Below the pieces are notes generated by a model that was not told where the DNA came from, made no database searches, and saw nothing but the letters and a program-made list of their open reading frames with translations. A stretch of 64,000 nucleotides of DNA from Gemmatimonadaceae bacterium (GTDB lineage Bacteria; Gemmatimonadota; Gemmatimonadetes; Gemmatimonadales; Gemmatimonadaceae), in the NCBI GenBank assembly GCA_011525845.1, contig WYBP01000006.1, forward strand, positions 1-64,000, given 5' to 3'. Below, in pieces: positions 26,105-33,678 of this stretch (positions are counted from its first letter, which is position 1; the number at the start of each line of letters is the position of its first letter). The position numbers and the translations under genes were made by a program.

Positions 26105-27654
26105 GCCATCCCCTGAACCTGAGCTCCGTGCTGCTGCACCACGACTTCGACCGCTGGGCCCGCGAGCACCCGGCGCGCACCGCGCTGGTGTGCGGGGAGG
26201 AGCGCGTCCCGTACGCCGACCTCGCGCGCCGCGCCCGCGTGCTGGCCGCCGCGCTGCAGGCGCGCGGCGTCCGGCGGGGCGACCGCGTCGCGATCTTCCT
26301 CGAGAATGGCGTGGAGTTCGTGGCCGGCGTGATCGCCGTCCTCCGCGTCGGGGCGGTGTTCATGCCGATCAACCCGACCACCAAGGACGACAAGCTCGCC
26401 TACATGCTGAACGACGCGCGAGCCTCCGCGCTCCTGACCGAGGCCCCGCTCGCCTCCGTCTGGGTGCCCGCCGTCGGCACGAGCCCCAGCGTGCACACCG
26501 TCGTGGTGCTCGGCGAGGGAGCGGCGGCGCCCGCGGGCGCCGCGACCATGATCCCCTGGCCCGCCGAGGGGGACGCCGAACCCGAGGTGCCGCCGACGAT
26601 CGACCAGGACCTCGCCGCGATCATCTACACGTCGGGTTCCACCGGATTCCCCAAGGGCGTGATGCTCACGCACCTCAACATGGTGAGCGCGTGCCGGTCG
26701 GTGAGCACCTACCTCGGGCTGCGGGACGACGACGTGATCTTCTGCGCCCTCCCGCTCTCGTTCGACTACGGGCTCTACCAGGTGCTGATGGCGTTCCGCG
26801 TGGGCGCGCGCGTCGTGCTCGAGCGGAACTTCACCTTCCCGGTGAAGGGGCTCGAGGTGATGGCCGCGGAGCGCGTCACCGTCTTCCCCGGCGTGCCGAC
26901 GATGTTCTCCATGCTGATGGTGCTGAGGAACCTCGACCGCTTCGACCTCGGGGCGCTGCGGATGATGACCAACACCGCGGCCGCGCTCTCGGAGCAGCAC
27001 ATCCGGCAGCTGCGCGCGATCTTCCCGCAGGCCACGCTCTTCTCGATGTACGGGCTCACCGAGTGCAAGCGGGTCTCGTACCTCCCCCCGGACCAGCTCG
27101 ACAAGCGCCCGACGAGCGTCGGGCGCGGGATGCCGAACGAGGAGGTCTGGCTCGTCGACGACGACGGCAATCGCCTGCCGAACGGGTCCACCGGTGAGCT
27201 CGTGATCCGCGGGAGCAACGTGATGCGCGGATACTGGGAGAAGCCGGAGGAGACCGCCAAGCGCCTGCGCCCCGGCCCGATCGCGGGGGAGATGCTCCTC
27301 TACTCGGGCGACCTCTTCCGCACGGACGAGGAGGGATGGCTCTACTTCGTCTCCCGGCGTGACGACATCATCAAGAGCCGGGGCGAGAAGGTGAGCCCGC
27401 GCGAGGTGGAGAACGCCATCCACGGCCTCGCGGGCGTGTACGAGGTCGCGGTGATCGGCGTGCCGGACGAGGTGCTCGGCCAGGCGATCAAGGCCTTCGT
27501 CACGCTGACGCCCGGCACGCAGCTTACCGAGCGCGAGGTGATTCGTCATTGTCTCGCGCACCTCGAGAGCTTCATGGCCCCGAAGTACGTCGAGTTCGTC
27601 GACGCATTGCCCAAGACGGGGACGGGGAAGATCAAGAAGACCGGCCTCGCCTAG
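26101..27654 (+). CDS. AMP-forming acyl/aminoacyl ligase
   Basis: A 517-residue ANL-superfamily adenylating enzyme. The P-loop-like A3 motif is IIYTSGSTGFPKGVMLTH, A5 is SMYGLTECKRVSYLPP, A7 is YSGDLFRTDEEGWLYFVSRRDD, and the catalytic A10 Lys sits in PKTGTGKIKKTGL at the C-terminus. It activates a carboxylic acid as acyl-AMP and most likely loads the carrier protein encoded 34 bp downstream. GTG at 26101 overlaps the asnB stop by 4 bp. Domain layout recalls ligases annotated as exosortase A system-associated. The substrate cannot be predicted reliably from the pocket by eye. Confidence 0.9.
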   Translation: MSHPLNLSSVLLHHDFDRWAREHPARTALVCGEERVPYADLARRARVLAAALQARGVRRGDRVAIFLENGVEFVAGVIAVLRVGAVFMPINPTTKDDKLAYMLNDARASALLTEAPLASVWVPAVGTSPSVHTVVVLGEGAAAPAGAATMIPWPAEGDAEPEVPPTIDQDLAAIIYTSGSTGFPKGVMLTHLNMVSACRSVSTYLGLRDDDVIFCALPLSFDYGLYQVLMAFRVGARVVLERNFTFPVKGLEVMAAERVTVFPGVPTMFSMLMVLRNLDRFDLGALRMMTNTAAALSEQHIRQLRAIFPQATLFSMYGLTECKRVSYLPPDQLDKRPTSVGRGMPNEEVWLVDDDGNRLPNGSTGELVIRGSNVMRGYWEKPEETAKRLRPGPIAGEMLLYSGDLFRTDEEGWLYFVSRRDDIIKSRGEKVSPREVENAIHGLAGVYEVAVIGVPDEVLGQAIKAFVTLTPGTQLTEREVIRHCLAHLESFMAPKYVEFVDALPKTGTGKIKKTGLA

Positions 27655-27688
27655 GACGACCGCACACTCTCTCACAGGGATCCGACGC

Positions 27689-27940
27689 ATGCAGGACTAC
27701 AAGGCGCCGCTGCGCCAGTTCATCGAAGAGAACTTCATGATGGGGTCGGGCGGGAAGACCTTCACCGATTCCGACTCCTTCATGGCCAAGCACATCATCG
27801 ACTCCACGGGGTTCCTGGAACTCGTGCTCTTCCTCGAGGAGACCTGGGGGGTGACCGTCGAGGACGACGAGATGGTCCCCGAGAACCTCGACAGCCTCGA
27901 CCACCTGCAGGGCTACCTGACGCGCAAGCGCGCGGCGTGA
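27689..27940 (+). CDS. Acyl carrier protein
   Basis: An 83-residue acidic helical protein. The phosphopantetheine attachment site is IIDSTGFLELVLFLEE, with Ser in the Asp-Ser-x-Gly context, and helix III contains the acidic VEDDEMVPENLDSL. The size and motif are those of a stand-alone ACP. It sits directly after the AMP-ligase, which is its likely loading enzyme, and overlaps the next gene by 4 bp. It probably carries the acid that is amidated or transferred by the neighbouring enzymes. The start is the ATG at 27689. Confidence 0.92.
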   Translation: MQDYKAPLRQFIEENFMMGSGGKTFTDSDSFMAKHIIDSTGFLELVLFLEETWGVTVEDDEMVPENLDSLDHLQGYLTRKRAA

Positions 27941-28932
27941 CGATGGCGACGCGCCCACTCGGCCCGCACGTGCTCGAGCTCGACCTCGCCGCCGAGGTGG
28001 AGCGGATCTGCGCCTGGATGGTGGATGCGGTGGCCAACACCCTGCATCGGCGCGGCGTGATCATCGCGATGTCCGGGGGCGTGGACTCGTCCGTCTGCGC
28101 CGCGCTCGCGGTCCGCGCGCTCGGCACGAAGAAGGTGTTCGGCATCCTGCTCCCCGAGCGCGACTCCAGCCACAAGAGCGCCGACCGCGGCGCGCTCGTG
28201 GCCCGGCACCTCGGCGTCACGTACGAGCTGCAGGACATCGCCCCGACGCTCGAGGCCCTCGGGTGCTACCGCCAGCGCGACGAGGCGATCCGCCGCGTCT
28301 TCCCCGCGTACGGCGACGACTGGAAGTGCAAGATCGCCATCGCCGGCGGCGCCAAGGGAGGCATCAACTTCTTCCGCCTCATCGTCCAGTCGCCGGACGG
28401 CACGATGGAGGAGGCCCGGCTCCCGATCCGCGAGTACCTGCAGATCGTGGCCGCCACCAACCACAAGCAGCGCATCCGCAAGACGGTCGAGTACTACCAC
28501 GCCGACCGCCTGAACTACGCCGTGATCGGCACCCCGAACCGGCTGGAGTACGACCAGGGCTTCTTCGTGAAGAACGGGGACGGCGCGGCGGACATCAAGC
28601 CGATCGCCCACCTCTACAAGACGCAGGTCTACGCGCTCGCCCGGCACCTCGGCCTCCCGGACGAGGTGTGCAACGCCGTGCCGACGACCGACACCTACAG
28701 CCTCGCGCAGGGACAGGACGAGTTCTACTTCTCGCTCCCGTACGACCGGATGGACCTCGCGCTCTGGGCGCACAACCACGGCCTCTCGGCCGCCGAGGTC
28801 GCCGCAGGCCTGGGCATCCCCGAGGAACAGGCCCGCTTCGTCCTCGGCGACATCGACGCCAAGCGCCGGACCACGCACTACCTGCACGCGCGACCCCTCC
28901 TGGTGGAGCCGGTCACCGAGATCGCCGGGTGA
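27937..28932 (+). CDS. nadE: NAD synthase-family PP-loop amide ligase
   Basis: A 331-residue protein with the PP-loop IAMSGGVDSSVCAALAV, the PTTDTYSLAQGQDEFYFSLP active-site loop and IGTPNRLEYDQGFFVKNGDG, which are NadE features. It is longer than the usual 270-280 residues of ammonia-dependent NadE, with extra sequence around YGDDWKCKIAIAGGAKGGINFF. Classical activity is amidation of deamido-NAD with ATP and ammonia. Located between an ACP and a methyltransferase in an operon led by an amidotransferase, it may instead amidate another substrate. GTG at 27937 overlaps the ACP stop; an ATG lies two codons later. Confidence 0.8.
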   Translation: MTMATRPLGPHVLELDLAAEVERICAWMVDAVANTLHRRGVIIAMSGGVDSSVCAALAVRALGTKKVFGILLPERDSSHKSADRGALVARHLGVTYELQDIAPTLEALGCYRQRDEAIRRVFPAYGDDWKCKIAIAGGAKGGINFFRLIVQSPDGTMEEARLPIREYLQIVAATNHKQRIRKTVEYYHADRLNYAVIGTPNRLEYDQGFFVKNGDGAADIKPIAHLYKTQVYALARHLGLPDEVCNAVPTTDTYSLAQGQDEFYFSLPYDRMDLALWAHNHGLSAAEVAAGLGIPEEQARFVLGDIDAKRRTTHYLHARPLLVEPVTEIAG

Positions 28933-29894
28933 GCGCGGCCCCGCCGCGCCTGCTCTCGAGCGAGGAGGAGCAGCGGCTCGGCGCCGAGGGCGTCCGCGTC
29001 GCCCGCGAGGCGCTGGAGCGCCTCGAGGCCGGGCTGCGCACGCTGCCGGACAAGCCCGAGGAGACCACCATCTCGGCGCTGCGCGCCCTCTGGTCGCTCG
29101 CCGGCGGTCACGCGGTCTCGGCCACCCTCGCACCCGGGACGCCGCTGCACCCGCTCGGCACCGCGGAGACCGAGCGGTTCCGGCAGCTCATCGAGCGCCG
29201 GCTGGCCGGCGATCCGCTCGCGCACCTCACGGAACGCCAGCACTTCATGGGACTGGAGATGCTCGCCGGCCCGGGCGCGCTGATCCCGCGCCGGGAGACG
29301 GAGATCGTCGGCCATGCGGCGGTGCGTCTCGCCCGGCGCCTGGCGGAGGCGCAGGGGCAGGTGCTCGTGGTGGACGTGTGCACGGGATCCGGCAATGTCG
29401 CGGCGGCCGTCGCGGTGTCCGAGCCGCGGGCGCAGGTGCTCGCCTCCGACCTCGCGGAGGACGCGGTCGCGCTCGCGGAGCGCAACATGGCGCACCTCGG
29501 GGTCGCGTCGCGCGTGACGCTCCGCACCGGCGACCTCCTCGCCCCGTTCGAGACGCCCGAGTACCTCGGCCACGTGGACCTGCTCACCTGCAACCCGCCC
29601 TACATCTCCACGGGCCGCACCGCCGAGATGCCGACCGAGATCGCCCAGCATGAACCGAAGCTCGCATTCGACGGCGGGCCGCTCGGCATCCGGATCCTGC
29701 AACGGTTGATCCGCGAGGCGCCGCGGCTGCTGCGACCGGGCGGATGGCTCGCGTTCGAGGTCGGGCTCGGCCAGGGGCCGTCCGTCGGCCAGCGACTCCA
29801 GCGCTCCGGCGACTATGCGGAGGTGGAGTCGCTCACGGACGAGGCGGGGAACGTGCGGGTGCTGGTGGCGCGGACGGCGGACCGCCCGCGCTGA
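28929..29894 (+). CDS. PrmC/HemK-like N5-glutamine methyltransferase
   Basis: A 321-residue class I SAM methyltransferase. The motif I region is VVDVCTGSGNVAAAVA and the catalytic CNPPYIS motif (N-P-P-Y) is that of amino-N-methyltransferases such as PrmC/HemK, which methylate the side-chain amide of glutamine. Before it is FMGLEMLAGPGALIPRRETE, the conserved PrmC entry segment. It is the last gene of the operon and starts with a GTG overlapping nadE by 4 bp. PrmC normally modifies release factors and lies next to prfA; here it accompanies amide-forming enzymes, so methylation of a newly made amide is an attractive inference. Confidence 0.82.
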   Translation: MSAAPPRLLSSEEEQRLGAEGVRVAREALERLEAGLRTLPDKPEETTISALRALWSLAGGHAVSATLAPGTPLHPLGTAETERFRQLIERRLAGDPLAHLTERQHFMGLEMLAGPGALIPRRETEIVGHAAVRLARRLAEAQGQVLVVDVCTGSGNVAAAVAVSEPRAQVLASDLAEDAVALAERNMAHLGVASRVTLRTGDLLAPFETPEYLGHVDLLTCNPPYISTGRTAEMPTEIAQHEPKLAFDGGPLGIRILQRLIREAPRLLRPGGWLAFEVGLGQGPSVGQRLQRSGDYAEVESLTDEAGNVRVLVARTADRPR

Positions 29895-29895
29895 G

Positions 29896-30960
29896 TCAGC
29901 CGCCCTCGAGCCAGGTCGAGCGCTCGGCGGTCTGCTGGGGGAAGAAGGCGTGGTCGGAGATCGCGCCGTCGATGAGCACCGGGCCCTCGGGGACCGGCCC
30001 GTCCCCCCACCACGCGAACGCCGGCCGGCGGTCGTCCGGACGGAAGCGCGACGCGCGCAGGGCGGCGATGGTGTCCGGGCAGGTGGTCGCCGCCGTGAGC
30101 ACATCCGCGCCGAACCCCGCGAGCGTCGCGCTCACCCGGGCGACGAGCTCCCGGTAGTGTGCGCGTGCATGGTCCGCGAGGAACACCTCGAGGAGCTCAC
30201 CGAAGAGGAGTGACCCGTGCGGGAAGACGCGGGCCGACACCCAGCCGACGAGCGCGCCCTCCAGGCGCGCGTGGAAGGTGAGGTAGGCGCCGAGGGAGGC
30301 GGGGGCGCGCAGGAGCCAGCGGGCGGTGGGCGCATCGGGGACCCGCATCAGGGCGAACCGGCGCTGCGCCGCGACGAGCGCGGCGACCCCCGGCCCCGCT
30401 GCCCCGGCGGGCTCCACGGAGAGTGCCGGCCGCCTCACGCGGCGCGGCGTGAAGAACGCACGGCCGGCCACGTCGAAGACCCCGGAGACGAGCGCGGATC
30501 GCCCGCGCCCGGCGAGGTAGCGCCCGCTCAGCGGGAGCGCGAAACGCTCGACCATCCCCAGTTGCGTCCACTTCAGCCGGACCAGGAGGCCGGCCGCCAT
30601 GTCAGTGCCCGCCACCGCGATCAGGGGGAGGTCGCCGCGCATGTAGTGCTTCACGAGCCGGAGTCCCGGCGCCTGCGCGCGCCAGTCCTCGCTGGCGTGC
30701 CACTCGAACGGCTCGAGCATCACGCGCTCTCCCGCCGGGGTGCGGTACGAGCGCCGGAGCGCGAACATCGTCGCGATGCACTCCCTGCCGGCCATCGCGA
30801 CGGTGGCCTGCATCGTCGGACAGTCCTGGTAGCGCCAGCGCTCGTACTCTGCCGTCTGCGGGCGGTCCTGGTGCCGGTTGGTGAACGCGATCACGGCCGC
30901 CCGATTCCCATCGTCGAGCGCCTCGACCGCGATCCGCGTCGGACGGTCCGGCGCGGTCAT
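29896..30960 (-). CDS. GNAT/FemAB-like acyltransferase candidate
   Basis: A 354-residue protein with no membrane helix. The N-terminal region (RIAVEALDDGNRAAVIAFTN, HQDRPQTAEYERWRYQDCP) and the second half (LGAYLTFHARLEGALVGWVSARVF, then LLEVFLADH and a final CPDTIAALRASRFRPDD) look like two GNAT-fold halves as in acetyltransferase or FemAB-type proteins of polysaccharide loci. The family call is by pattern only. It begins with an ATG overlapping the methyltransferase stop by 4 bp, so it is translated after it, and it ends 1 bp from the convergent PrmC-like gene. It may acylate an amino sugar. Confidence 0.55.
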   Translation of the reverse strand: MTAPDRPTRIAVEALDDGNRAAVIAFTNRHQDRPQTAEYERWRYQDCPTMQATVAMAGRECIATMFALRRSYRTPAGERVMLEPFEWHASEDWRAQAPGLRLVKHYMRGDLPLIAVAGTDMAAGLLVRLKWTQLGMVERFALPLSGRYLAGRGRSALVSGVFDVAGRAFFTPRRVRRPALSVEPAGAAGPGVAALVAAQRRFALMRVPDAPTARWLLRAPASLGAYLTFHARLEGALVGWVSARVFPHGSLLFGELLEVFLADHARAHYRELVARVSATLAGFGADVLTAATTCPDTIAALRASRFRPDDRRPAFAWWGDGPVPEGPVLIDGAISDHAFFPQQTAERSTWLEGG

Positions 30961-31772
30961 CGCGGCTTGCGGGCGATGAGGAGCATCGAGTCGAGCCGCG
31001 AGCCGTCGGTGATGCGGCGCCCGGTGTGCTCGAACGCGGGTGCGTCGGGCGCGAAGCCCGCGGCCTCCAGCTGCCGGCGCTGGTCGGCGAGCGTGATGTA
31101 GTAGAGCATCACGCCGAAGTCGTGGCACCGGTCGTTGATCACCGCGTACTCCGCCGTCCGCACCTCGTGCGGCACGAAGCGCCGCCGGTTGCGCACGCGC
31201 ACCGCGGTCTCCCTGACCCAGCGATACGCGCGCACGAGGAGCCGCGCGGGGTTGGCCGAGGGGCGGAACTCCGGGAACTCGAATCCCGAGGTCGCGTCGG
31301 GGCTGTCGCGGTTGTAGGTGGTGAAGACGAACGCGCCCCCGGGCCGGAGCACGCGATGCACCTCGCGCAGGATCGCGAGCCGGTCCGCGTGGCCCACCAT
31401 GCTGATGCCGTTGCAACTGAAGACCGCGAGGGCGATGGACGCATCCGGCACGGTCACCAGGTTGCGCGCGTCGGCCAGCTCAAACCGCACGCCGGGGAAT
31501 CGCGCGCGGCAGGCCGCGACCATCTCGGGACTGTAGTCGATGCCGAGGTAGTCCTCGCTCAGTGCGCGGAGCGCCTTCACCGTGCGCCCGCCACCGACCC
31601 CCAGGTCGAGGATCGGCTGGCCCCGCACCTCCGCGGCGAGCTCGTCGAACGCCGCCCGCTCATGGGCCAGCAGGTACTCCGGACCGGAGTACTGCTCGAC
31701 GGCAGCCGACGAGCGCATCATCTGCTGGTTGATCTCGTCGATCACATGTTCGGGGGACGGCGTGGAATGCAT
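30957..31772 (-). CDS. Class I SAM-dependent methyltransferase
   Basis: A 271-residue cytoplasmic enzyme. SAM motif I is ILDLGVGGGRTVKALRAL, followed by YLGIDYSPEMVAACRARFP (acidic ribose-binding position), RFELADARNL and LREVHRVLRPGGAFVFTTYN, the Methyltransf_11 pattern. The ATG at 31772 starts just before the conserved helices. It lies between the deacetylase and the GNAT-like gene in a minus-strand unit with small gaps. A small molecule or sugar acceptor is likely. Confidence 0.85.
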   Translation of the reverse strand: MHSTPSPEHVIDEINQQMMRSSAAVEQYSGPEYLLAHERAAFDELAAEVRGQPILDLGVGGGRTVKALRALSEDYLGIDYSPEMVAACRARFPGVRFELADARNLVTVPDASIALAVFSCNGISMVGHADRLAILREVHRVLRPGGAFVFTTYNRDSPDATSGFEFPEFRPSANPARLLVRAYRWVRETAVRVRNRRRFVPHEVRTAEYAVINDRCHDFGVMLYYITLADQRRQLEAAGFAPDAPAFEHTGRRITDGSRLDSMLLIARKPR

Positions 31773-31794
31773 CTGAAGCCCTTGAGGATGATGA

Positions 31795-32655
31795 CTAGGT
31801 CGGGAGCATCGTGGCGGCGTCGCGGATCGACCCCAGGGAGAACTCCTTGAAGAGCCGCTCGAGCCGTCCGAGGACCCGCGCCTGCCCGCCATAGTGCCGC
31901 ACGCGGGTGCCGATGGGCACGTCGAACCGCGGCTGCCCCGGGTCCCACTCCCACGGATGGATGTAGAACGTACCCTGCGCCCCGCGCGACTCCGCGGAAC
32001 GGAGGGCACGCTGGACGAGCTGGTAGGGCAGCAGCCGGAAGTACGCCCCGCCCGCGGCAGGGAGGTTCCGGCCGAGTACGCGCAGCGTGACGGGCGGGAA
32101 CTCCGCGATCCGGCCCGCCGGGCGGTCGATCCAGTGGGCGTCACGCGCGCCGTCCGCATATCCGTACCCGCCGCGCGTGACGGGAAAGAGGGAGGAGTCG
32201 TAGCGATGGCCCTCCTCCAGCAGGATGTCGAGCGCCCACTCGGTGCCCCGCACGATCGAGAAGCTCGGCGCGCGGAACCCGTCCACCGGCGCTCCCGTGA
32301 TGTCCTCGATGATCCGTTTGGTCCTGCGCACCGACTCGCGGAACGCCGCGGGCGACTGGTGCGTGATGCGCACATGGTCGTAGGTGTGCGATGCGAGTTC
32401 GTGCCCCGCCCCGGCGATCCGGCGCAGCAGGGCCGGATGGCGCTCGGCCACCCACCCCACCGTGAAGAAGGTGCCGCCGACCCGGTGGCGCTGCATGAGG
32501 TCCAGCAGCGCATCGACCGATGCTTCCACGCGGGACTCGCGCCCCTCCCAGGTCGCGATCGGCGCGTAGGGAGCGAGCGCGACCACCTGGAAGTACTCCT
32601 CGACGTCGACCGTGAAGAGATGCGTGACGCGGGCGTTCGTCGTGTCAGCGCCCAC
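31795..32655 (-). CDS. Polysaccharide deacetylase, XrtA-system type
   Basis: A 286-residue NodB-fold hydrolase. TVDVEEYFQV has the catalytic Asp, GTFFTVGWVAERHP follows, and ASHTYDHVRI supplies the metal His-x3-His. FRAPSFSI is next, and the C-terminal GAQGTFYIHPWEWDPGQPR region is the DUF3473 extension of deacetylases catalogued with exosortase A/PEP-CTERM loci. There is no signal peptide, so a cytoplasmic or non-classical location is implied. It removes N-acetyl groups from a sugar in the polysaccharide. It heads a unit with the methyltransferase and GNAT-like genes. Confidence 0.9.
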   Translation of the reverse strand: MGADTTNARVTHLFTVDVEEYFQVVALAPYAPIATWEGRESRVEASVDALLDLMQRHRVGGTFFTVGWVAERHPALLRRIAGAGHELASHTYDHVRITHQSPAAFRESVRRTKRIIEDITGAPVDGFRAPSFSIVRGTEWALDILLEEGHRYDSSLFPVTRGGYGYADGARDAHWIDRPAGRIAEFPPVTLRVLGRNLPAAGGAYFRLLPYQLVQRALRSAESRGAQGTFYIHPWEWDPGQPRFDVPIGTRVRHYGGQARVLGRLERLFKEFSLGSIRDAATMLPT

Positions 32656-32658
32656 GGG

Positions 32659-33678
32659 TCATCGACGCGTCAGGTCGAGGAACGACCGCGGCCGCAGCCG
32701 CCATCCGCCCGTGCCGGTGGGCACCAGCACGCCCACGATGTCGAAGCGGTTCGGCGCGACGTAGAGCCCGGGAGGGAAGGGCGACCGGAACGAGGCATCG
32801 GACGCCCGGTCCAGCACGACCGTCAGCGCGCCGCTCCCGTCGCTGACGGTCATGGTGAGGTTCCCGGCGACGGTGGAGGTGTCGCTCACCGTCGCGTTCG
32901 CGACGCGGACCAGCGCGGCGTCGAGCGTGCCCGCGGCGGCGGTCGCCGCCGACGCGGTGGTGATGGTGCGGGCGGTCGGGATGAACGCCGAGCCCACGAT
33001 GAACACGGCCGCGTCCTCGACGGACCGTTGGCCGAGTCGCGTCGCGACCGTGCCGCGCAGGCGGATGCTGTCCCCCGCCGCCGCATCGGTCGCGCGCAGG
33101 CGTCCGGCACGGATCGCCCCCGTCGAGTCGGCGACGTGCAGGATCGTGTCGCTGAACGTGCCGCGCGCGTGCAGCGCGACGCCGCTCACGAAGACGCGCG
33201 TCCCGAGCGGGAGCGTGCGCACGTCCCGCGCGAAGTACTCGGGGTAGCTGATGGCCCCGGTCACCACGACCGAGTCGCCGGGCACGACCGCGAACGTGGT
33301 GAAGTCCACGGAGACCACCCGGGCGGTGTCGCCCGCGCTCGCGCTGTCGAGCACGACCGCGTAGGTGCCCACCGGGACGCCGGTGAGCCGGAAGGTCCCG
33401 TTCGGGAGCGTGGTGGCGCGGTAGATCGTGTCCCGTGAGACCGGCGAGAGGATCCGGATGCGCGCGCCGAGGAAGGGGACGTCGGCCGCGTCGAACGAGC
33501 GCGACCCGTTGGCATCGAAGTAGACGAAGCCGCGCACGATCCCCGTCGCCTGCACGCCGATGGAGCGGTCGGCGCCGATGTTGTCGCAACCCGCGGCGGC
33601 GAGCACCGCCAGGACGGCGAGCGCGGCGCCCCCGATCGTGGACACGCGACCCACGTGATGACGGAGCGGGAGCGTCAC
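32659..33678 (-). CDS. Outer-envelope lipoprotein with carboxypeptidase-regulatory-like domain
   Basis: A 339-residue protein. The signal peptide ends in a good lipobox (VLAAAGC, Cys near residue 31). An SdrD/carboxypeptidase-regulatory-like beta domain follows (RGFVYFDANGSRSFDAADV, TLPNGTFRLTGVPVGTYAVV), then a beta-rich region with repeated Val/Thr/Asp strands and a C-terminal RFDIVGVLVPTGTGGWRLRP that resembles an OB-fold. GTG at 33678 overlaps the TonB receptor stop by 4 bp, so the two are translated together. It is probably a surface or periplasm-facing partner of that receptor. Ligand unknown. Confidence 0.75.
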   Translation of the reverse strand: MTLPLRHHVGRVSTIGGAALAVLAVLAAAGCDNIGADRSIGVQATGIVRGFVYFDANGSRSFDAADVPFLGARIRILSPVSRDTIYRATTLPNGTFRLTGVPVGTYAVVLDSASAGDTARVVSVDFTTFAVVPGDSVVVTGAISYPEYFARDVRTLPLGTRVFVSGVALHARGTFSDTILHVADSTGAIRAGRLRATDAAAGDSIRLRGTVATRLGQRSVEDAAVFIVGSAFIPTARTITTASAATAAAGTLDAALVRVANATVSDTSTVAGNLTMTVSDGSGALTVVLDRASDASFRSPFPPGLYVAPNRFDIVGVLVPTGTGGWRLRPRSFLDLTRR

